Positions 59,507 to 64,000 of a stretch of DNA of 64,000 nucleotides are shown here, in pieces; position 1 is the first letter of the stretch, and the number at the start of each line of letters is the position of its first letter. The notes beneath the pieces were generated by a model that worked only from the letters and a program-made list of their open reading frames with translations, did no database searches and was not told where the DNA came from. The translations under genes were made by a program, and so were the position numbers. Source of the stretch: JAWKJY01 sp041393535 (lineage in GTDB: Bacteria > Actinomycetota > Thermoleophilia > Gaiellales > Gaiellaceae); the NCBI GenBank assembly GCA_041393535.1, contig JAWKJY010000005.1, positions 186,001-250,000 on the forward strand, read 5' to 3'.

Positions 59507-60387
59507 AGCAGCCCCGTCGCCTGCCGGCGACCCCGCTCGCGCGCGACGAGCCAGTCCGTGAAGCGCGTCAGCGGGATCGTGATCGCGATGAAGACGAGCG
59601 CGAGCGCGACGAACGGCGTCATGTTGTACGCGGCCGCCTGGTCGATCTGGGCCTGTCGGAACGCCTCGACCGCGCCGCCGACGCCGAGCAGGGCGGTGTC
59701 CTTCTGCAGGCCGATGAAGTCGTTCAGCAGCGGCGGCACCACGCGGCGGACGGCCTGCGGGACGACGACGTGGCGGAGCGAGCCGAGCCGGGAGAGCCCG
59801 AGCGAGCGCGCGGCCGCGTCCTGGCTCGGGTGCACGGACTCGATCCCGGCGCGGTAGACCTCGGCGACGTACGCGCTGTAGACGAGCACGATCGCGACGA
59901 TGCCCCAGAAGAGCGGGTCGATCGGGACGCCCTCGAACTCGAGCGCGGGGACGCCGAAGACGAGCAGCGCGATCACGAGGATGGTGGGCATCCCGCGGAA
60001 GACGTCGACCCAGAGGATCGCGAGCGCCCGGATCGGGAAGAAGACCGGCCCGGGGAGGCTGCGCAGGATCGCGATCCCCAGGCCGAGCACCAGCACGACC
60101 GCCTCGGCGATCGCGAAGGCCTCGACGTTGACGAGGAACTTCTCCGCGATCTGCGGCATCGAGTCCTCGAGCTCGCCCCAGTTGAAGAAGAACTCCCGGA
60201 CGCGAGGCCACCCCGGCGCGTTGACGATCAGGATCCCGAGCACGACGCAGACGACGACGGTCGAGACGAGCGCGACCGCGACGCCCCGGGCGCCCTCCCG
60301 GCGCCAGGTCCCTGCGAGGATGCGCGACCTCCGGCCGGTGCGGCCGAACGGGTCGTCGAGGGGATCGGGCGCGGGCACGGGGGACAC
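59503..60387 (-). CDS. Polar amino-acid ABC transporter permease
   Basis: A 294-residue membrane protein with about six helices and the HisMQ-type EAA loop (AARSLGLSRLGSLRHVVVPQA) and DVFRGMPTILV, both characteristic of the family. A single permease suggests a homodimer. GTG start. A strong hairpin separates it from the upstream binding-protein gene. Confidence 0.92.
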   Translation of the reverse strand: MSPVPAPDPLDDPFGRTGRRSRILAGTWRREGARGVAVALVSTVVVCVVLGILIVNAPGWPRVREFFFNWGELEDSMPQIAEKFLVNVEAFAIAEAVVLVLGLGIAILRSLPGPVFFPIRALAILWVDVFRGMPTILVIALLVFGVPALEFEGVPIDPLFWGIVAIVLVYSAYVAEVYRAGIESVHPSQDAAARSLGLSRLGSLRHVVVPQAVRRVVPPLLNDFIGLQKDTALLGVGGAVEAFRQAQIDQAAAYNMTPFVALALVFIAITIPLTRFTDWLVARERGRRQATGLL

Positions 60388-60414
60388 GGTAGACCCCGGG
60401 CCCGGCGCGCGCGT

Positions 60415-60445
60415 CGCGTGGGCGGGGCACGGCCCCGCCCACGCG
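60415..60445 (-). terminator. Intra-operon attenuator-like hairpin
   Basis: A perfect 14-bp stem (CGCGTGGGCGGGGC and complement), 3-nt loop, immediately after the binding-protein stop codon and before the permease. Such hairpins often stabilise the binding-protein mRNA or cut down read-through so that the binding protein is made in excess. Confidence 0.65.
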
Positions 60446-60453
60446 CGTCGCGG

Positions 60454-61476
60454 CTACTGCTCCGCGATCACCGGCGCCTTCGCCCTGTCCTCCAGCCACT
60501 TCTGCTGGAGCGCGGCGAGGGTGCCGTCGCCCTGGAGGGCGGCGATCGCCTGGTTGACGCAGCCGATGATCGCGTTCTTCTTCTCGGCGACGACCCCGAA
60601 GTACTCCTTCTCGGACGTCGACGGGAACTGCCCGACGATCAGGCCCTTGTCGAGCTGGACGTCGCGGACGTAGAACGCGCTCGGGAAGTCGACCACGATG
60701 CCGTCGACCTGGCCGTTCTTGAGCGCCTGCACGGCGCCGTTCTGGTCGTCGTAGACCCGCGGCTCCACGTCGGGCTGGATCACCTCGGTCACGTAGTCGA
60801 ACGAGGTCGTGCCGACGGCGACGCCGAGCCTCGCGTCCTTCAGGTCGGCGAACGAGGTGGCGTTGGCGATCTTCGACCCCTGGACCGTCACGAGCGCCTG
60901 GTTGACGACGTAGTAGGGGTCGGAGAAGTCGACCGCCTTCGCGCGCTTCTTGTTGAACGAGACCTGCTGGACGACGATGTCGAACGGCTTCTTCCCCGGC
61001 GCGAACGACTGGGTGAAGCCGACGGCGACCCACTTGACGTCCTTCTTCGCGAAGCCGAGCTGCTTCGCCACCGCGTAGACGAACGCGGACTCGAAGCCCT
61101 TGCCGGTGGCCGGGTCGTTCAGCTCCCACGCCTTCGACTTCGTGCCGCCCGTGAAGAACGGCGGGAAGGCGGGGTTGCCCGTGCCGACCGTCAGGACGCC
61201 CTTCTTCTTCAGCTTCAGGTTGGGCTTCAGGCAGTCGTTCGAGACGGTCGTCGGCTCGGCCGCCGCCGTGTCGACCTGGCTCGTGTCGACGCCGGTGTCC
61301 GTCCCCGACCCGGAGTCGGCCGGCGTCACGACGGTCTCGGTCTCGATCGTCTCGAACGGGATCAGCGCCGTGTCGGCCAGCGCGACGGAGTCCTCGTCCC
61401 CGCCGTCGGAGCCGCCGCAGGCGGCGAGCCCGAGCGTCAGGGCGACCAGCGCCAGCAGGAGGAACGGCTTTCGCAT
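60454..61476 (-). CDS. Polar amino-acid ABC transporter substrate-binding lipoprotein
   Basis: A 340-residue lipoprotein, lipobox LTLGLAACGG with Cys near residue 20. A ~70-residue acidic Ser/Thr/Asp linker precedes a periplasmic-binding fold of the SBP_bac_3 family: VLTVGTGNPAFPPFF, GFESAFVYAVAKQLGF, VVQQVSFNKKRAKAVDFSDPYYVV, and VDFPSAFYVRD. Two lobes are apparent. AAGGGAG precedes the ATG at 61476. Ligand probably a polar amino acid; not identifiable further. Confidence 0.92.
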   Translation of the reverse strand: MRKPFLLLALVALTLGLAACGGSDGGDEDSVALADTALIPFETIETETVVTPADSGSGTDTGVDTSQVDTAAAEPTTVSNDCLKPNLKLKKKGVLTVGTGNPAFPPFFTGGTKSKAWELNDPATGKGFESAFVYAVAKQLGFAKKDVKWVAVGFTQSFAPGKKPFDIVVQQVSFNKKRAKAVDFSDPYYVVNQALVTVQGSKIANATSFADLKDARLGVAVGTTSFDYVTEVIQPDVEPRVYDDQNGAVQALKNGQVDGIVVDFPSAFYVRDVQLDKGLIVGQFPSTSEKEYFGVVAEKKNAIIGCVNQAIAALQGDGTLAALQQKWLEDRAKAPVIAEQ

Positions 61477-61631
61477 CCATGCTCCCTTCACGAGCGCCCG
61501 GCACCGCCGCGGCGTGTCGAGGTCCGAAAACCAGCTTCCGAGCCTAACAGACCGTCCCGAGGCCCCCGGTTGACGGCCGGGGCGGGCCGCGAGAGGATCC
61601 CGGGGGCAGGCGTCGAGGAGCGGGAGGCGGG

Positions 61632-62933
61632 ATGGCGGACGTGACGACGGGGGCGCTGGGGCGCCTCTCCGGGGAGACGATCGGGCGCGTCCTCGACGGG
61701 CTCGTCGGCATCGGCAACCGCTTCGTCGGCACGCCGGGCGAGGCGCGGGCGCGTGCCTGGATCCGCGACGAGATGCAGCGGCTGGGGCTCGCGAACGTCC
61801 GTGAGGAGCCGGTCGAGGCGCTCGGCTACGTCCTCGGCGGCGCGTCGCTCGCGCTCGCCGACACCGGCCTCGCGCTCCCCGCGGTCGGGCTGCAGCTGAC
61901 CGCCTCGGCCGAGGTCGAGGCGGACGCGGTCTTCCTCGGCCGCCCGACCACCGTCGACGACATCGACGCGCTCGTCGCGGAGGGATGCCGGGTCGAGGGC
62001 AGGATCGCGGTGATCCAGACGTTCTGGCCGTTCGGCTTCGGCGAGCACCTCGCGCGGCTCGGTGCCGCGGGCATCGTCGTCGTCAGCGAGAACCCGGACG
62101 GGCAGGTCGGGCACTACGTGGCGCAGCTCTACCCGGTCGCCGACCCGCCCGACTTCGCGGGGCGACCGCTCGGGATCCCCGGCGTCACCGTCGACCTGCG
62201 CGACGGCCAGCGGCTGCTCGCGCTGCTCACGGCCGGTCGCACGCGGCTGCGCATCCGGCACGAGGCCGAGTACCCGCGGGTGACGACCGCGAACGTCGTC
62301 GGCGAGGTCCCGGGGACGACCCTGCCCGACGAGCTCGTCGTCGTCGGCGCCCACTACGACACGCAGCTCGACGGGGTCGGCGCCTCGGACAACGCCTCCG
62401 GGATCGCGTCGGTGCTCGCGACCGCGGAGCGCTGGCTCGAGCGGCCGGCGGCACGGACGGGCGTGTTCGTCGCGTTCGCCGACGAGGAGCACGGCTTCCT
62501 CGGCTCGGTCGCGTTCTGCCGCCGGCACCGGGAGGCGCTGCGCGCCGCGGCGCTCATGCTCAACTTCGACGCGCTCGCCTGGAAGCACGCCTGGGGCCAC
62601 TCGCTCTGGGTCGACCCGGCGATCGAGGCGGAGGCGGTCCGGCTGCTGACCGAGGTCGGCTGGGTGCCGGAGGAGGTGGTCGAGGCGAGCTGGTTCCCCG
62701 GCTCCGACCACAACCCGTTCATCGACGCGGGCGTGCCGGCCCTCTGGCTCTGGCGCTTCCCGCCGCAGCACCCCTACTACCACGCGGTTGGCGACACCCT
62801 CGACCTGATCGACGTGCCGAAGCTCGTCGAGACGGCGAGCGCCGGGGCGCACGTCGCGCGCGCGGTCGCCGACGACGAGTCCTTCGCCCTGCGCCCCTCC
62901 GCGCCCGTGCACCGCTGGATCGACTTCGGCTAG
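61632..62933 (+). CDS. M28-family zinc aminopeptidase/carboxypeptidase
   Basis: A 433-residue peptidase with the co-catalytic di-zinc site: GAHYDTQ (His), GASDNASG (bridging Asp), DEEHGFLG (Glu-Glu), NFDALAW (Asp) and YYHAVGDTLD (His). A PA-like inserted domain (~100-210) interrupts the fold. No signal peptide is visible, so it is probably cytoplasmic. GGGAGG site before the ATG. Lies between the ABC importer and a hydantoinase-like gene, which suggests peptide or amide catabolism. Confidence 0.88.
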   Translation: MADVTTGALGRLSGETIGRVLDGLVGIGNRFVGTPGEARARAWIRDEMQRLGLANVREEPVEALGYVLGGASLALADTGLALPAVGLQLTASAEVEADAVFLGRPTTVDDIDALVAEGCRVEGRIAVIQTFWPFGFGEHLARLGAAGIVVVSENPDGQVGHYVAQLYPVADPPDFAGRPLGIPGVTVDLRDGQRLLALLTAGRTRLRIRHEAEYPRVTTANVVGEVPGTTLPDELVVVGAHYDTQLDGVGASDNASGIASVLATAERWLERPAARTGVFVAFADEEHGFLGSVAFCRRHREALRAAALMLNFDALAWKHAWGHSLWVDPAIEAEAVRLLTEVGWVPEEVVEASWFPGSDHNPFIDAGVPALWLWRFPPQHPYYHAVGDTLDLIDVPKLVETASAGAHVARAVADDESFALRPSAPVHRWIDFG

Positions 62934-63014
62934 GAGCGAGCGGCAGCACCCGGCACGCGCCCCGTGCGCGTGCGAGACTCACCGTCCTCACACGACTCGG
63001 AGCGAAGGAGCGAG

Positions 63015-64000
63015 ATGGCGACGCGCATCGGCGTTGACGTCGGCGGGACGTTCACCGACCTCATCTACTACGACGACCAGACCGGCGAGGTGCTGGTCGG
63101 CAAGGAGCCGACGACGCCGGCGTCGCCGGAGCAGGGCGTGATCGCGGCCGTCCAGGCCACGATCGACGGCGGCGCGCTCGCGCGCACCGGCTACTTCCTG
63201 CACGGGACGACCGTGGGCCTCAACTCGCTGCTCACGCGCACGGGGGCCGTGGTGGGGCTCCTCTGCACGAGGGGCTTCCGCGACATCCTCGAGACGCGCA
63301 GGGGGGATCGGGACGACCCCTACGACCTCTTCTGGCGCCCCGCGCCGCCGCTCGTCCCGCGCCGCCTGCGCATCCCGGTGACGGAGCGCGTGCGCGCCGA
63401 CGGCCAGGTGCACGTGCCGTTCGACACCGAGGACGTGCGCAACGCCGTGCCGGTCTTCCAGGCCGAGGGCGTGACCGCGGTCGCGATCGCGTTCATGAAC
63501 GCCTACGCGAACCCGGCCCACGAGCTCGAGGCGGAGCGGATCCTCCGCGAGGCCGGCTTCACCGGCGAGATCTCCGTGTCCCACCGCGTCTCCGGCGAGT
63601 ACCGCGAGTACGAGCGCACGTCGACGACGGTGATCGACGCGTTCGTGCGCGGCCGGATGGCGAGCTACCTCGACCGGCTCGAGCAGGGCCTGACCGGCGC
63701 GGGCTTCGACGGCTCGCTGCTCGTCACCCGCTCGGGCGGCGGCGCGATGACGTTCGCCGAGGCGGGCGAGCGCCCCTTCGAGACGATCATGTCCGGGCCG
63801 GTCGCAGGCGCCGAGGGCGGCGCCGAGCTGGCGCGGACGCTCGGGCTCGAGAACGTCGTCACCGCGGACGTCGGCGGCACGAGCTTCGACACGTGCCTGA
63901 TCAGCGACGGTCGCCTCCCGGTCCTCTACGAGGGGACGATCGTGGGCATGCCGCTGCAGACGGCGTGGGTCGACGTCCGCTCGATCGGCGCGGGCGGCGG
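63015..64000 (+). CDS. Hydantoinase/oxoprolinase subunit A (HyuA-like), 3' end beyond window
   Basis: The first ~328 residues of an ATP-dependent hydantoinase or acetone-carboxylase-like A subunit. The ASKHA ATPase opening IGVDVGGTFTDLIYYD and HGTTVGLNSLL, GVTAVAIAFMNAYANP, SHRVSGEYREYERTSTTVIDAFV, GGGAMTF, SGPVAGAEGG, and TADVGGTSFD are all family motifs. GAAGGAG site before the ATG. The B subunit would be expected just downstream, outside the window. Substrate (hydantoin, oxoproline or other) open. Confidence 0.9.
   Translation, partial: MATRIGVDVGGTFTDLIYYDDQTGEVLVGKEPTTPASPEQGVIAAVQATIDGGALARTGYFLHGTTVGLNSLLTRTGAVVGLLCTRGFRDILETRRGDRDDPYDLFWRPAPPLVPRRLRIPVTERVRADGQVHVPFDTEDVRNAVPVFQAEGVTAVAIAFMNAYANPAHELEAERILREAGFTGEISVSHRVSGEYREYERTSTTVIDAFVRGRMASYLDRLEQGLTGAGFDGSLLVTRSGGGAMTFAEAGERPFETIMSGPVAGAEGGAELARTLGLENVVTADVGGTSFDTCLISDGRLPVLYEGTIVGMPLQTAWVDVRSIGAGG

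Overview
The window is a very GC-rich, gene-dense bacterial chromosome segment with long spurious open frames on the antisense strands. Its gene content points to a deep-branching actinobacterium, most plausibly class Thermoleophilia. It carries a primary sigma factor plus a SigB-like sigma factor and two ECF-type factors, DUF4389 and DUF5666 proteins, a two-component system divergent from an ApbE/ferric-reductase operon, FCD-type GntR and TetR regulators, and many starts that look leaderless (a TANNNT box 6-7 nt before the start codon). The lineage is inferred from gene content only; no rRNA or tRNA gene was seen.

Layout. 1-4673: truncated SDR, RskA-like anti-sigma and its ECF sigma, Fe/Mn superoxide dismutase, PlsY with an overlapping degenerate histidine-kinase-like gene, and an Fpg/Nei glycosylase. 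4762-12603: an ECF sigma with a membrane segment and a long Asp/Ser/Arg-rich tail, a secreted DUF5666 protein, a 1144-residue secreted protein of unknown function, and RpoD. 12660-20665: a CDF metal exporter, then a reverse-strand set (three proline-rich membrane-anchored proteins, ApbE, ferric-reductase-like membrane protein, 3Fe-4S-type ferredoxin, charged proline-rich protein), divergent from a response regulator/histidine kinase pair. 20728-26255: dehydrogenases, a YjfB-like miniprotein, an E2-like acyltransferase domain, and a GntR regulator beside an iron-type alcohol dehydrogenase. 26385-33301: thermonuclease-like protein, FKBP, SigB-like sigma, Lon-like protease, universal stress protein, NRAMP transporter.

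33483-46839: DUF4389 protein, archease/RtcB RNA-repair pair, lipoprotein, GerMN protein, an operon of cyclic-2,3-diphosphoglycerate-synthetase-like protein, carbamate kinase and an FtsX/LolD-type ABC exporter, a P-type ATPase and a secreted metzincin protease. 46890-53415: RTX-type secreted protein, Aat transferase, SDR, small membrane and secreted proteins. 53384-57287: glucose-6-phosphate isomerase and an old-yellow-enzyme/FadH-like oxidoreductase, both broken by many indels. 57284-64000: a TetR regulator with two nearly identical double-operator modules in front of two tiny paralogous proteins, a polar amino-acid ABC importer, an M28 peptidase and a truncated HyuA-like hydantoinase.

No CRISPR array, prophage, insertion sequence or integrase was seen. 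The most promising unexplained system is the TetR/double-operator/paired-miniprotein locus at 57284-58596. Next are the membrane-tailed sigma factor, the ApbE-redox operon without an evident flavin-carrier protein, and the widespread leaderless start signature. Frameshifts are frequent (16.6-18.4 kb, 26.5, 32.3, 35.0, 48.9, 52.9, 54.2-55.0 and 56.5-56.7 kb). Their dense clustering suggests sequencing or assembly error rather than true gene decay.
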